Positions 35,517 through 43,947 are shown, counted from the first letter of the stretch. The stretch is 64,000 bases of DNA from Candidatus Pseudobacter hemicellulosilyticus (GCA_029202545.1 CP119311.1:5518001-5582000), one strand, 5' to 3'. Program-made: numbers and translations. Notes: generated by a model not told the origin, from the letters alone.

Positions 35517-37163
35517 TTGCTGCCGGAATCACCTTGCCAACTTCACCAATTGCCCATAGTTAAGCAACAACACACCAAACCACTACTGGAAACTAATTTT
35601 GTTGTAACTCTTTCCAGAGTATCCACAAAAAAGCAGGTCGATGGATTGAGCCTCGAAAATCAAAACAAGTATTATGACGAACATGCAGAAAGAACCGGAA
35701 AGGAAATAGTTGCCCGGTTTGGTAAAACACATGAAAGTGCTAGTACAGATGAAAGAAAGGAATTTAAGTGGATGCTTGAATTTGTGAAGAAGAATAATAG
35801 ACAGAATGTAGCTAAAAAGATTAGTGAGATTTGGGTTTATATGACTGACAGATTTAGCCGTACAGGTGTCGGGGGTATGGGTATTGCCGAAGAATTGAGG
35901 GAGAAATATGGTGTAGCCCTTTACTCCCTGGCTCAACCTACCAATGTTAAAGAGGAAAGCGGTGTGTTTAGTCAGAATATGCAATTCTTAATGAGTAACT
36001 ATGAGAACAAACTTAGGCGTAAAAGAATGATTGACGGTATGACTGCCAAGTTTGAAAAAGGAGAATGGGTAACAAAGCCTCCCCAGGGATATTCTGTGAT
36101 AAAAAATAAAAAGGAAAGAAAGATTGTAGTTAACGAGGAAGGGAAGAAGATTAGGCAGGCTTTTATATGGAAGGCAGAGGGAATGAAAAATGACGAGATA
36201 ATCAAAAGGCTCAGAGCAATGGGTTTGAAAATGTACAAGCAACAACTAACCAAAATATTCAAAAAGCCTTTTTATTGTGGGCTAATCAATCACGGGCTAC
36301 TTGATGGCAGAATAGTTCAGGGCAATCACGAGCCTATGATTAGCCCTGAACTATTCCTTAAAGTGAATGAAATTTACCAGAACACCACAGGTTATGGTGT
36401 GTCACATGAAAGAGAAAATAAATACCTGCCCTTAAAGGTGTATGCAAAATGCAAAGTTTGTGGACAACCTTTCACGGGATATGCCCGTAAGAAAAAGACT
36501 AAAAAAACAATTCTTGTCAACTACTATTATAAATGCCGAACTACTGGATGCAGATGCAATAAAAACGCTGATAGTTTGCATTTGGTATTTAAAGACCTAT
36601 TGGCGAAATATAAGGTAAAGGATAACCTGATTCCGGTAGTATATTACAAATTGGCTAATGCCTACAATGAAGCAAGTAAGGCCAGTGTTGAACAGGTGCC
36701 ATTATTGAAAGCACAATTGACCGAAATAGAAAAGAAGCTGGAAAATATTGAAGAAAAATATTACGCGCTAGGGCAAATGAGCCGGGAAACCTTTGAAAAG
36801 TTCCAGATGAAATACCAAACTGAAAGATCGGAAATTAGTAAGCTATTGGCTGAATCAGCAGCAAGCATTTCGACACTTAATGAACAGGTTCACGAGGCTG
36901 TTCAATATTGCAGCAAAGTCTTTCAGATATGGGATTCCAGCGAAATAGGTGTAAAGGATTTGCTTCAAAAACTGATATTTCCAGAGGGAATTGAATACAA
37001 TCGGGAAAATGATACATTTCGACCCCTTAAAACAAATTTCATTTTTGAGCTAATCTCGCGCCAGATAAGGGTTTCAGACGAAAATAAAAAGGGGATAAAC
37101 CATACTTTTGATGATTTATCCCCTGCTGCGGAGAGAGAGGGATTCGAACCCCCGGACCTTTAA
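35517..37163 (+). CDS. Large serine recombinase, integrating at tRNA-Ser
   Basis: The 548-residue protein has an N-terminal resolvase domain (VVTLSRVSTKKQVDGLSLENQ, with the nucleophilic Ser in RVS), a recombinase domain (GMTAKFEKGEWVTKPPQGYSV), a zinc-ribbon with four cysteines (CKVCGQPFTGYARKKK...CRTTGC), and a C-terminal coiled coil. No ATG is available near the start; TTG at 35517 is used, 4 bp after a -7-like TACACTTTG. The last ten codons and the stop lie inside the tRNA-Ser gene on the other strand, giving the EREGFEPPDL ending. It probably moves the AT-rich island that ends here. Confidence 0.9.
   Translation: MLPESPCQLHQLPIVKQQHTKPLLETNFVVTLSRVSTKKQVDGLSLENQNKYYDEHAERTGKEIVARFGKTHESASTDERKEFKWMLEFVKKNNRQNVAKKISEIWVYMTDRFSRTGVGGMGIAEELREKYGVALYSLAQPTNVKEESGVFSQNMQFLMSNYENKLRRKRMIDGMTAKFEKGEWVTKPPQGYSVIKNKKERKIVVNEEGKKIRQAFIWKAEGMKNDEIIKRLRAMGLKMYKQQLTKIFKKPFYCGLINHGLLDGRIVQGNHEPMISPELFLKVNEIYQNTTGYGVSHERENKYLPLKVYAKCKVCGQPFTGYARKKKTKKTILVNYYYKCRTTGCRCNKNADSLHLVFKDLLAKYKVKDNLIPVVYYKLANAYNEASKASVEQVPLLKAQLTEIEKKLENIEEKYYALGQMSRETFEKFQMKYQTERSEISKLLAESAASISTLNEQVHEAVQYCSKVFQIWDSSEIGVKDLLQKLIFPEGIEYNRENDTFRPLKTNFIFELISRQIRVSDENKKGINHTFDDLSPAAEREGFEPPDL
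37081..37123 (-). terminator. Intrinsic terminator of tRNA-Ser, located inside the recombinase reading frame
   Basis: On the minus strand the 9-bp stem GGGGATAAA/TTTATCCCC (37091-37123, 15-base loop) is followed by TTTTTATTTT. It begins 6 bp after the tRNA 3' end and is embedded in the last 25 codons of the serine recombinase gene, so both genes share this sequence. Confidence 0.75.
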
Positions 37164-37213
37164 CAGTCAACGGTTTTCAAGACCGCCGCAATCGACCACT
37201 CTGCCATCTCTCC
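37129..37213 (-). tRNA. tRNA-Ser (anticodon UGA)
   Basis: The minus strand folds into a class II tRNA. The acceptor stem is GGAGAGA/TCTCTCC with discriminator G. The anticodon arm holds CTTGAAA with TGA as anticodon, a variable arm (GTTGACTGTTAAAGGTC) follows, and the T loop is TTCGAAT. CCA is not encoded (GCAG follows). The 3' half is overlapped by the end of the serine recombinase gene, marking it as the attachment site of an integrative element. Confidence 0.95.
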
Positions 37214-37359
37214 GGCGCAAAAATAGGCGGAGAATTGTAGACCACAAAATTCCTACGTAATTATTTTATCCAGATCAGCCTGATAATCACGTATTTTTCA
37301 CCCACTTCCGGCCCCAGGCACAGTTTTTTTCAATTATCCAGGCAATAATTATTGAACAC

Positions 37360-37485
37360 ATGCATATCATTATTGGCGCAACCGGACATCCTGGCTCAGC
37401 CGTAGCACATACCTTACTGGGCCAGCGGGAGCCTGTAACCGTGATTACCCGGGATCCGTTCCGTAAAGAGAAACTGCCCCTGGCA
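37360..37485 (+). pseudogene. Truncated NAD(P)-binding (NmrA-like) gene remnant
   Basis: The first 37 residues (MHIIIGATGHPGSAVAHTLLGQ, then VTVITRDP) are a clear Rossmann start of an NmrA/SDR-type NAD(P)H-binding protein (GATGxxG). The normal partner is about 280 residues, but here similarity stops after about 40 codons and the frame runs into the antisense end of the aldo/keto reductase gene. It is a 5' gene fragment, located just outside the tRNA-Ser integration site. Confidence 0.7.
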
Positions 37486-37519
37486 TCCTTGCTCCAGCCA
37501 CTGGGACAATTACCCCTCC

Positions 37520-38509
37520 TCACCTGTTCAACGCCCCCAGGAACCGCTCCGGGTACCTGGCCCCGGCAACCACCCCGGCTGGCATAATGGCCTCAATAGC
37601 CTGCAGTTCCGCTTCAGTTAACCGGATATTCTCTGCGGCCATATTTTCTTCCAGGTGCTGGATACGTTTGGAGCCGGGGATCGTAATAATATCGGCGCCC
37701 TGGGCCAGCACCCAGGCAATGGCCAGTTGTGCCGGCGTACAGCCTTTGTCCGATGCAAGCGCCCGGATCTTTTCTACCAGCTCAAGATTTTTGTAGAAGT
37801 TCTCTCCCTGGTACCTTGGCATATGCGCACGACTGTCTTTTATATCTTCAGGCTTCCGGAACGCTCCGCTCAAAAAGCCCCGGCTTAAAGGAGCATAAGC
37901 CACCAACCCGGTTCCCAAACCACGGAGGGTGGGCAACACTTCTGCTTCAATATCCCGGCTCCACAAAGAATACTCTATTTGCAGCGCCGTTACAGGATGT
38001 ACAGCCGCCGCCCTGCAGATGCTGTCAGCCGATGCCTCCGACAAACCTATATACCGGATCACCCCTTTCTGGACCAGGTCGGCCAATGCACCCATCGTTT
38101 CTTCTATCGGAATAGTTGGATCCACCCTGGCGGGTGTGTACAGATCTATATAATCCGTGCCAAGGCGGCGGAGACTATACATCACGGCATTCTTCAGGTA
38201 GGCCGGGCTTGCATTTACGGCACCCGGCGCCATCGCGCTACCAGGACCCGCCGTTACCAGCTGACCAGTCTTCACAGAGAGAAAAGCTTTCTCCCGTCTG
38301 CCTTTGATGGCCTTGCCGATCAGCTCTTCATTATGGCCCACATTATAGTAATCCGCCGTATCCAGAAAATTATGACCACTATCTATTGCCCGCCCAATGG
38401 TTGCGATCGCTTCTTTTTCATCCGATTGACCGTAGGCGCCCGACATGCCCATACAGCCCAACCCTACCGCCGAAACCGGCGGGCCATTCTTACCTAATAT
38501 TCTGTTCAT
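37520..38509 (-). CDS. Aldo/keto reductase
   Basis: The 329-residue enzyme fits the AKR TIM barrel: VGLGCMGMSGAYG at the N-terminus, catalytic Asp and Tyr in FLDTADYYNVGHNEELIGKAIKGRRE, Lys in FLSVKTG, and the NADPH-binding C-terminal IPGSKRIQHLEENMAA. The ATG at 38509 is used; the longer open frame upstream overlaps non-coding sequence. A -7-like box CATCTTTG lies at 38531-38538. The gene follows an AraC-type regulator on the same strand, which may control it. Confidence 0.93.
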   Translation of the reverse strand: MNRILGKNGPPVSAVGLGCMGMSGAYGQSDEKEAIATIGRAIDSGHNFLDTADYYNVGHNEELIGKAIKGRREKAFLSVKTGQLVTAGPGSAMAPGAVNASPAYLKNAVMYSLRRLGTDYIDLYTPARVDPTIPIEETMGALADLVQKGVIRYIGLSEASADSICRAAAVHPVTALQIEYSLWSRDIEAEVLPTLRGLGTGLVAYAPLSRGFLSGAFRKPEDIKDSRAHMPRYQGENFYKNLELVEKIRALASDKGCTPAQLAIAWVLAQGADIITIPGSKRIQHLEENMAAENIRLTEAELQAIEAIMPAGVVAGARYPERFLGALNR

Positions 38510-38570
38510 CCTGTAATATTTTTTGTTACCCAAAGATGGAACAGCTATAGCGTAACAGGCCGGACAAAAC

Positions 38571-39434
38571 TCATTTATCCCCTGACAATTCCTGGAAGAA
38601 CCCGGCGATGGTCCTGCCGGTAACTTTCTTAAACAAACGGGAAAAATATTCGGGATCATTGAAGCCGAGATCGAAGGCCAGCTCCTTAATGGAAGGATTA
38701 TCGGCATAATACAAACGCCGCTTTGCTTCAAGGATCAGCCGGTTTGTAATATACGCTTTGGGGGAAAGCCCTGAATATTGCTTGACAAGCTGGTACAAGC
38801 CATTGGTATTGATGGCCAGCTCCCCTGCTATCTCACTGATGGTAGGATGATCGGTGAGGTTATTTTCAACAAAGACCCTGAAGTCAATATACCTGGCAAG
38901 TTTCTCATCCGCAGGTTTCTTACCGGTCTCAAAATAGGCGGTATCTATTTCAGTGAGCAGGCTGTTGAGGTGCGCCAGGATCAGTTCTGGCCGGGAACCG
39001 CTGTCACTCAACAATTCCAGCAGCACCAGAAACACAGCCCTCACACGCCCGGCGGCAGCTGGCGTAAAACTGATCTTTGGGCTGTTCAACGGATTGATGA
39101 GAAAAGGATATTGTCTGGGCAGCAGGGAAAGACAGCTTTCATCGAACCCTAACTTAAAATAATCGACGCCATGGCCGGCAGCAGGCAATTCATGTACCTG
39201 GTTGGGCAGCACAAAAAGCAATTCATTATTGCCGATCTCAAATTGCTGCAGGTCTACCGTATGCCAGGCAGCGCCTTCCAGCATAAAAAGGAAAAAATAG
39301 TAGGGTGAACGAAGGATGCTCCCCCATCCCTTTGCCTCCTCCGGCGATAAGTGGCCAAAATCCGGCGCCACCAGCCTGATGGGTAGCTTACCGTGCTGCG
39401 GGAACCGATTGAAGAGCTCGTCCATCTTATCCAT
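38571..39434 (-). CDS. AraC-family transcriptional regulator
   Basis: The 287-residue protein (ATG at 39434; the frame upstream offers only a TTG) has an N-terminal cupin-like sensing domain and a C-terminal double HTH (PTISEIAGELAINTNGLYQLVKQYSGLSPKAYITNRLILEAKRRL, then SIKELAFDLGFNDPEYFSRLFKKVTGRTIAGF). The second HTH with the GFNDPEYFSRLFKK signature is textbook. It lies 61 bp upstream of the aldo/keto reductase on the same strand. Confidence 0.92.
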   Translation of the reverse strand: MDKMDELFNRFPQHGKLPIRLVAPDFGHLSPEEAKGWGSILRSPYYFFLFMLEGAAWHTVDLQQFEIGNNELLFVLPNQVHELPAAGHGVDYFKLGFDESCLSLLPRQYPFLINPLNSPKISFTPAAAGRVRAVFLVLLELLSDSGSRPELILAHLNSLLTEIDTAYFETGKKPADEKLARYIDFRVFVENNLTDHPTISEIAGELAINTNGLYQLVKQYSGLSPKAYITNRLILEAKRRLYYADNPSIKELAFDLGFNDPEYFSRLFKKVTGRTIAGFFQELSGDK

Positions 39435-39546
39435 AGAAGCAAAGGTAGCCAATAAGGAGAAGAATTGCCTCCTATGTAATAGCTGTCACACAGTCCCATT
39501 CTCCTTACAGATAGTTTTGCTCCTGAAAACAGTCAGGATGAATACC

Positions 39547-40341
39547 TCACACAGTAGGAATAGTACCGCCATCGATCACGAATTCTGTTCCCGTCAGGTA
39601 AGCAGCCCTGGGGGACACCAGAAACCCTACCAGCTCGGCCACTTCTTCCGGTTGTGCCGGACGGCCAAAAGGAATACCGCCCAAAGCATCCATCACGCTT
39701 TGCGTGGCAGCTTCTATGGTAGTGCCGTTCCTCTCTGCAATCCGCTCCATCATTCCTTGGCCCGATCCGGTCATGATCCAGCCAGGCGATACTGTGAGCA
39801 CCCGAACACCTTTGGGTGATACTTCTTTCGACAGCCCTTTGCTGTAGTTGATCAGCCCCGCTTTGGCAGCCGCATACGGCAAGGTGGATTCATGCAGCGG
39901 CAGCCGCCCCTGTATGGAAGCAATATGGATAATTACGCCGGCCTTTTTGTCAACCATACCCGGCAGAAACCCCCTGTCCAGCCGTACAGGCGCCAGCAGG
40001 TTAGTATGGATGGTTGTTTCCCAGTCGGCATCAGACAATGCTGCATATCCACCGGCAGGGGTTTCTGAGCCACCAAGGTTATTGACCAGAATATCCAGGG
40101 CGCCGAATTGTTCCAAAACATTTTCAACCACCTTGTTTGTACCTGCTGAAGTACTCAGATCAGCCGCTATAAAATGCAGGTGACTGTTCGCTGTTTCTGG
40201 AGGATGTCTGGCAGTGATGATCACGGTAGCCCCTGCTGATAATAATCTGTGTGCGATAGCATTACCTGCGCCTTTGGTGCCGCCGGTCACCAGCGCAATC
40301 TTTCCTTTTAATTCAGTGCTGATAGAAAATACCTGTTCCAT
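39547..40341 (-). CDS. SDR-family oxidoreductase
   Basis: The 264-residue enzyme has the classical SDR motifs: TGGTKGAGNAIA (TGxxxGxG), NNLGG as the NNAG variant, Ser in IHIASIQGR, and the catalytic YAAAK. It is likely NADP-dependent; the substrate is unknown. It is divergent from an HxlR regulator, with a perfect-arm palindrome between them and a -7-like GAACTTTG on the minus strand at 40357-40364, so it is the probable target of that regulator. Confidence 0.93.
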   Translation of the reverse strand: MEQVFSISTELKGKIALVTGGTKGAGNAIAHRLLSAGATVIITARHPPETANSHLHFIAADLSTSAGTNKVVENVLEQFGALDILVNNLGGSETPAGGYAALSDADWETTIHTNLLAPVRLDRGFLPGMVDKKAGVIIHIASIQGRLPLHESTLPYAAAKAGLINYSKGLSKEVSPKGVRVLTVSPGWIMTGSGQGMMERIAERNGTTIEAATQSVMDALGGIPFGRPAQPEEVAELVGFLVSPRAAYLTGTEFVIDGGTIPTV

Positions 40342-40406
40342 TTGTTTTATTTAGGGCAAAGTTCCGCCCCGCAAACGGTCTGTACAATCCCGGAAAATTG
40401 ATTCGG

Positions 40407-40428
40407 ATAGGGATAAATTATTCCCTAT
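40407..40428. promoter_or_regulatory. Palindromic operator between divergent SDR and HxlR genes
   Basis: Arms ATAGGGA (40407-40413) and TCCCTAT (40422-40428) are perfect complements around an 8-bp AT-rich core centred on AATT. The site lies 22 bp upstream of the HxlR -7 box TATTTTTG (40451-40458), covering the place of its -33 element, and about 43 bp from the SDR -7-like box. HxlR proteins bind such dyads in divergent promoters. Confidence 0.65.
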
Positions 40429-40450
40429 GCACCTCCCCGGAACAATGTGT

Positions 40451-40458
40451 TATTTTTG
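40451..40458 (+). promoter_or_regulatory. -7 promoter box (TATTTTTG) of the HxlR gene
   Basis: TATTTTTG fits TAnnTTTG and ends 4 bp before the chosen ATG at 40463, implying a leaderless or nearly leaderless transcript. It supports this ATG over the upstream one at 40427. Confidence 0.5.
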
Positions 40459-40462
40459 CACC

Positions 40463-40825
40463 ATGTACCAGCGAAAAATTCCTCTTGAACTGAATTGCGG
40501 GCTCGACCTGGCAGGTGAAGTCCTGTACGGCAAATGGACCATCCGTTTGTTATGGTTCATCAAAGAAGGATTCCACAGACCAAGCGAACTGCAACGAAAA
40601 ATCCCCCAGGCCTCCCGAAGAGTGCTGAATATGCAGTTGAAGGAACTGGAAACATTCGGGCTGGTAGCCAAAACCATTTACCCGGTGGTGCCGCTCAAAG
40701 TGGAATACCAGCTGACAGATTTTGGCAGGTCGCTGATCCCCGTGATCAGTGCATTGGGTGAATGGGGCGATCAGCATGAAGAGCGATTACGTGAAGTGAT
40801 CCTGCAGGGCTCAGGAGCGAAATGA
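40463..40825 (+). CDS. HxlR-family winged-helix regulator
   Basis: The 120-residue protein is a typical HxlR repressor: GKWTIRLLWFIKEGFHRPSELQRKIPQASRRVLNMQLKELETFGLVAKTIYPVVPLKVEYQLTDFGRSLIPV. The conserved N-terminal cysteine (LNCGL) is often the redox or electrophile sensor in this family. It is divergent from an SDR gene across a palindrome. Its last 15 bp overlap the end of the convergent sterol desaturase-like gene. Confidence 0.93.
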   Translation: MYQRKIPLELNCGLDLAGEVLYGKWTIRLLWFIKEGFHRPSELQRKIPQASRRVLNMQLKELETFGLVAKTIYPVVPLKVEYQLTDFGRSLIPVISALGEWGDQHEERLREVILQGSGAK

Positions 40826-41731
40826 ATTCTCTTTTTCCAGCTGTTTGACTTTTGCAATTTTTGCAGGGCTCCCAAATATAAAAAACAGCTTGGCCTTCCA
40901 GCCTTTTGCTGTTTTCAGGTCAGCCACTATATCCTTGTATTCATGAAAGTTTAAGTACAAGGGATTAAGGCTATTCTCAATCTTTGTGGTAATGCCATAA
41001 GTCGGCTTTTCCTCTTCAGGATAATAAGTCCCGAAAAGCCTGTCCCAGAAAATGAAAATGGCACCAAAGTTCTTGTCCAGGTATTTTTCATCAGATCCAT
41101 GATGCACCCGGTGGTTGGAAGGCGTCACAATGAACCATTCAATGACCGGATGCATTTTCCTGATATATTCCGTATGCTGCCAGAACTGAAAAAGAATGGA
41201 TATCTGGTTCACCACAAAAAAGACCACGGGATGAAAGCCAAAAAAGGCAACGGGTAAAAAGAATATAAGTTTAAAATGCTGGATCCAGCTTAAGCGAAAG
41301 GAAACGGTCAGGTTGTAATTTTCAGCGGTATGATGCACCACATGGGTGGACCAGAAAAAGCGATTAAAATGCGATATCCGGTGCGCCCAGTAGCTGCAAA
41401 GATCATAGATCAGCAGACAGGGAATAATGGTCCACCAGTTGAGGCCCATACGCCAGGGTACCAGGTTGTAGATACATATTGTCCCATAGATCAGCCCCAC
41501 TTTTAGTAACAGGTTAATACCAACATTTCCAAGGCCCACAAACAGTGAACCCAACGATTCTTTGGTATTGTAGTTCTTTTTGTCAGACCGCCAGGAATGC
41601 CATATTTCAAGGCCTGTAAAAAAAGCCATAAAAGGGATCGCATAAACCACCAGATCCGCTGATCCTTTTTCTATATCCACCACCTCTCTGAAATCAATGG
41701 GCTTTGCTCCAAATAGTTGCAATAAGTACAT
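40811..41731 (-). CDS. Sterol desaturase / fatty-acid hydroxylase family membrane protein
   Basis: The 306-residue protein has four to five membrane segments and the His-box set of the di-iron membrane hydroxylases: HRISH, HVVHH (within STHVVHHTAENYN) and HRVHHGSD, with the expected spacing. It likely hydroxylates or desaturates a lipid in the inner membrane. No lipid-pathway neighbour is present. It overlaps the HxlR 3' end by 15 bp. Confidence 0.9.
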   Translation of the reverse strand: MYLLQLFGAKPIDFREVVDIEKGSADLVVYAIPFMAFFTGLEIWHSWRSDKKNYNTKESLGSLFVGLGNVGINLLLKVGLIYGTICIYNLVPWRMGLNWWTIIPCLLIYDLCSYWAHRISHFNRFFWSTHVVHHTAENYNLTVSFRLSWIQHFKLIFFLPVAFFGFHPVVFFVVNQISILFQFWQHTEYIRKMHPVIEWFIVTPSNHRVHHGSDEKYLDKNFGAIFIFWDRLFGTYYPEEEKPTYGITTKIENSLNPLYLNFHEYKDIVADLKTAKGWKAKLFFIFGSPAKIAKVKQLEKENSFRS

Positions 41732-42080
41732 TTAAAAGAATAGTTTAAGTTTGATCTATGTGAACATAGCCCTCTATATACAGCAAAACGCTTGCCCGCA
41801 TCCTCCATCATACAAGGACAATTCCATAGGGCGATAGATGAAAACCGCCCCTGAAACAACTCAACCAGGATTAAACTTGTGAATACAGGAAGACCAATAT
41901 AGCGAATTATATCAATTCCTGCTGTTTTACAGCCATTAACTAATGATATTAGCTATCTGTTACCAGATTCCCGCCCACCCCCTCCCCCCTGGCCCTATAA
42001 ACAAACTAAATCCGGCCTTTCAAACAAAGCCATCCGCTGGATGCTGTTCTACTTTTGTTTCAACAAAAACAAAATCAACT
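41732..42080. other. Regulatory intergenic region with AraC-type element
   Basis: These 349 bp separate the divergent sterol desaturase-like and SDR genes. They hold a 6-2-6 palindrome (CTATGT/ACATAG, 41756-41769), a 29-bp element at 42001-42029, and a -7 box at 42050-42057. No gene is seen in the rest. Confidence 0.6.
42001..42057 (+). promoter_or_regulatory. Shared AraC-type activator element plus -7 box (copy 1)
   Basis: The 29-bp element starts ACAAACTAAATCC and ends CAAACAAAG, with two CAAAC half-sites 19 bp apart. A -7 box TACTTTTG (42050-42057) follows after exactly 20 bp. The same element, with one mismatch and identical spacing to a -7 box, occurs at 45766-45822. No -33 TTTG is evident, as expected for an activator-dependent promoter. 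Confidence 0.75.
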
Positions 42081-43100
42081 ATGACACAGAACAACTACCA
42101 GGGAGCATTGCAACACCCGCTGCACACAGGCTTTAACGCACAGTCCACCACCGCTGATGTGATCAAAGGCATTTACCTTACCGGCAAGATCGCCATTGTC
42201 ACTGGCGGCAACGCAGGCATCGGCGTTGAAACAACCCGCGCACTGGCTGCCGCCGGCGCTACCGTGATAGTCCCTGCAAGAGATGTGGAAAAGGCTAAAA
42301 AGAACCTGGAAGGTATTGCCCGGGTGGAGATAGAAGCCATGGACATCATGCATCCCGCTTCTATTGATGCTTTTGCAAAAAAATTCCTTGCCTCCGGCCG
42401 GCCCTTACATTTGCTCATCAATAATGCCGGTATCATGTGGGTACCCCTGCGCAGGGACGAAAGAGGTATTGAATCGCAGCTGGCCACCAATTATATCGGG
42501 CAGTTCCACCTCACCGCAAGACTCTGGCCAGCTCTGAAACAAGCCAATGGCGCCAGGGTGGTCAACGTGTCTTCGCTGGGACACCATATGGGCGGGTTCT
42601 ACTTCAAAGACCCTAATTTTCAATACCGCGAATACGAGACCCTGACCGCCTACGGCCAGTCGAAAACAGCCAGCAACCTGTTTGCCATGGAGCTGGATAA
42701 CCGGGCCAGTAAATACCAGGTTAGGGCTTACTCTGTTCACCCCGGCTCCATCGGCGGTACCGAACTGGCCAGGGAAGCCCCGGTAGAATTATTCAAGCAA
42801 ATGGGCTTCCTGGATGAGAACGGTGAGCTGCGCCCTGAAGTCCTTGCCTCGCTGAAAACCATTCCCCAGGGTGCCGCCACCACTGTCTGGGCGGCCACCA
42901 GCCCCCTGCTCCATACTATCGGTGGCGTATACTGTGAAGACGGCGATATCGCTGAACTGATCTCCAATGACCCTGCCGGTGAACCCAGTCCCCTTCTTCA
43001 TAAAAGTGGCGTCATGGACTACTCCCTGGATGCAGACAGCGCCCGGTGGCTGTGGACAATGACCGAAGAGCTGACAGGCATTGACTTCGACGTCAACTGA
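42081..43100 (+). CDS. SDR-family oxidoreductase (retinol dehydrogenase/WW-oxidoreductase-like)
   Basis: The 339-residue enzyme has TGGNAGIGVETTRAL, NNAGIMWVPL, the Ser in VNVSSLGHH and the catalytic YGQSK. Its length and extended C-terminus resemble the larger SDRs of the retinol-dehydrogenase-like group. The ATG at 42081 follows the -7 box by 23 bp; longer frames upstream would cross the promoter element. It is followed 34 bp later by an AraC regulator, and the two probably form an operon under that regulator's own element. Confidence 0.92.
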   Translation: MTQNNYQGALQHPLHTGFNAQSTTADVIKGIYLTGKIAIVTGGNAGIGVETTRALAAAGATVIVPARDVEKAKKNLEGIARVEIEAMDIMHPASIDAFAKKFLASGRPLHLLINNAGIMWVPLRRDERGIESQLATNYIGQFHLTARLWPALKQANGARVVNVSSLGHHMGGFYFKDPNFQYREYETLTAYGQSKTASNLFAMELDNRASKYQVRAYSVHPGSIGGTELAREAPVELFKQMGFLDENGELRPEVLASLKTIPQGAATTVWAATSPLLHTIGGVYCEDGDIAELISNDPAGEPSPLLHKSGVMDYSLDADSARWLWTMTEELTGIDFDVN

Positions 43101-43134
43101 TCCAGCCCCATTTTTCAATTGTAAACTACAGGGT

Positions 43135-43947
43135 ATGGAGCATCAGTCGCGGTATTTATCCCCGGAGATCAAGATCTCCAGTTTCGGAGACAGGCTGTTC
43201 AAATCGGAGATCCTTGTTGATCAGCATATGCTGGTGTGGTTTGTTTCCGGGCAGACAAAAATTGTACAGGCCGATACCTGTTACCATTTCCGGTCCGGGG
43301 ATATTTTCCTGGTCCCACGGAACCAGCCGGCCACCATCATCAATTATCCAACAGACAACCTGCCTCACCAGACCGTTGTCATGCAGCTGTCCACCAGCAG
43401 GCTCAGGGATTTTTATCAGGGAATAAACAGCAGACCGGCCCAAGGTGATCCCGGCAGGATCAGGAGCTATAACAGTCATCCACTGCTGGCCAGCTGCTTC
43501 GCCTCGCTGATGCCCTATTTCCAGCTGACACAACCCCTTCCGGAAGCCATCGCTGCTATCAAGATCACAGAAGCCATCAGCATTCTCCGCCTGATCGACG
43601 AAGACATTGACAGCCTGCTGGCTAATTTTTCCCTGCCAGCTAAAACTGACCTCGTTGATTTCATGGAGAAGCATTTCATCTTCAATATGCCGATGGAGCG
43701 CTTTGGCTACCTGACCGGCAGAAGCCTGACCAGTTTCAAGCGCGACTTCAGGAAGGCATTTGACAGTTCTCCCCGGCAATGGCTCACCCGTAAAAGACTG
43801 GAACTGGCCTATCATCATATCAAAGAAAAAAAAGGCAAGCCTGTTGACGTGTGCTACGAGGTGGGCTTTGAGAACCTGTCGCATTTTTCCTTTGCTTTCA
43901 AAAAGCATTTTGGCTATGCTCCCACTGCGCTGCTGACAGGCGCTTAA
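43135..43947 (+). CDS. AraC-family regulator, paralogue 1
   Basis: The 270-residue protein has an AraC-type N-terminal cupin (HMLVWFVSGQTKIVQADTCYHFRSGDIFLVPRNQPATI) and a C-terminal HTH pair (MERFGYLTGRSLTSFKRDFRKAF and PVDVCYEVGFENLSHFSFAFKKHFGYAP). It is closely related over its whole length to the regulator at 45867. The two share near-identical recognition regions (the VCYEVGFENLSHFSFAFKKH block is identical), so they should bind the same DNA. ATG 43135 is chosen because it aligns with the start of the paralogue. Confidence 0.93.
   Translation: MEHQSRYLSPEIKISSFGDRLFKSEILVDQHMLVWFVSGQTKIVQADTCYHFRSGDIFLVPRNQPATIINYPTDNLPHQTVVMQLSTSRLRDFYQGINSRPAQGDPGRIRSYNSHPLLASCFASLMPYFQLTQPLPEAIAAIKITEAISILRLIDEDIDSLLANFSLPAKTDLVDFMEKHFIFNMPMERFGYLTGRSLTSFKRDFRKAFDSSPRQWLTRKRLELAYHHIKEKKGKPVDVCYEVGFENLSHFSFAFKKHFGYAPTALLTGA

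Noticed and set aside
37130..37163. EREGFEPPDL as a functional C-terminal motif of the recombinase
   Set aside because: These residues are simply the antisense reading of tRNA-Ser and appear wherever a frame runs into that tRNA.
38510..38731. N-terminal extension of the aldo/keto reductase
   Set aside because: The AKR fold starts at the ATG at 38509; the extension is Pro/Ser/Cys-rich and covers the promoter and part of the AraC gene.
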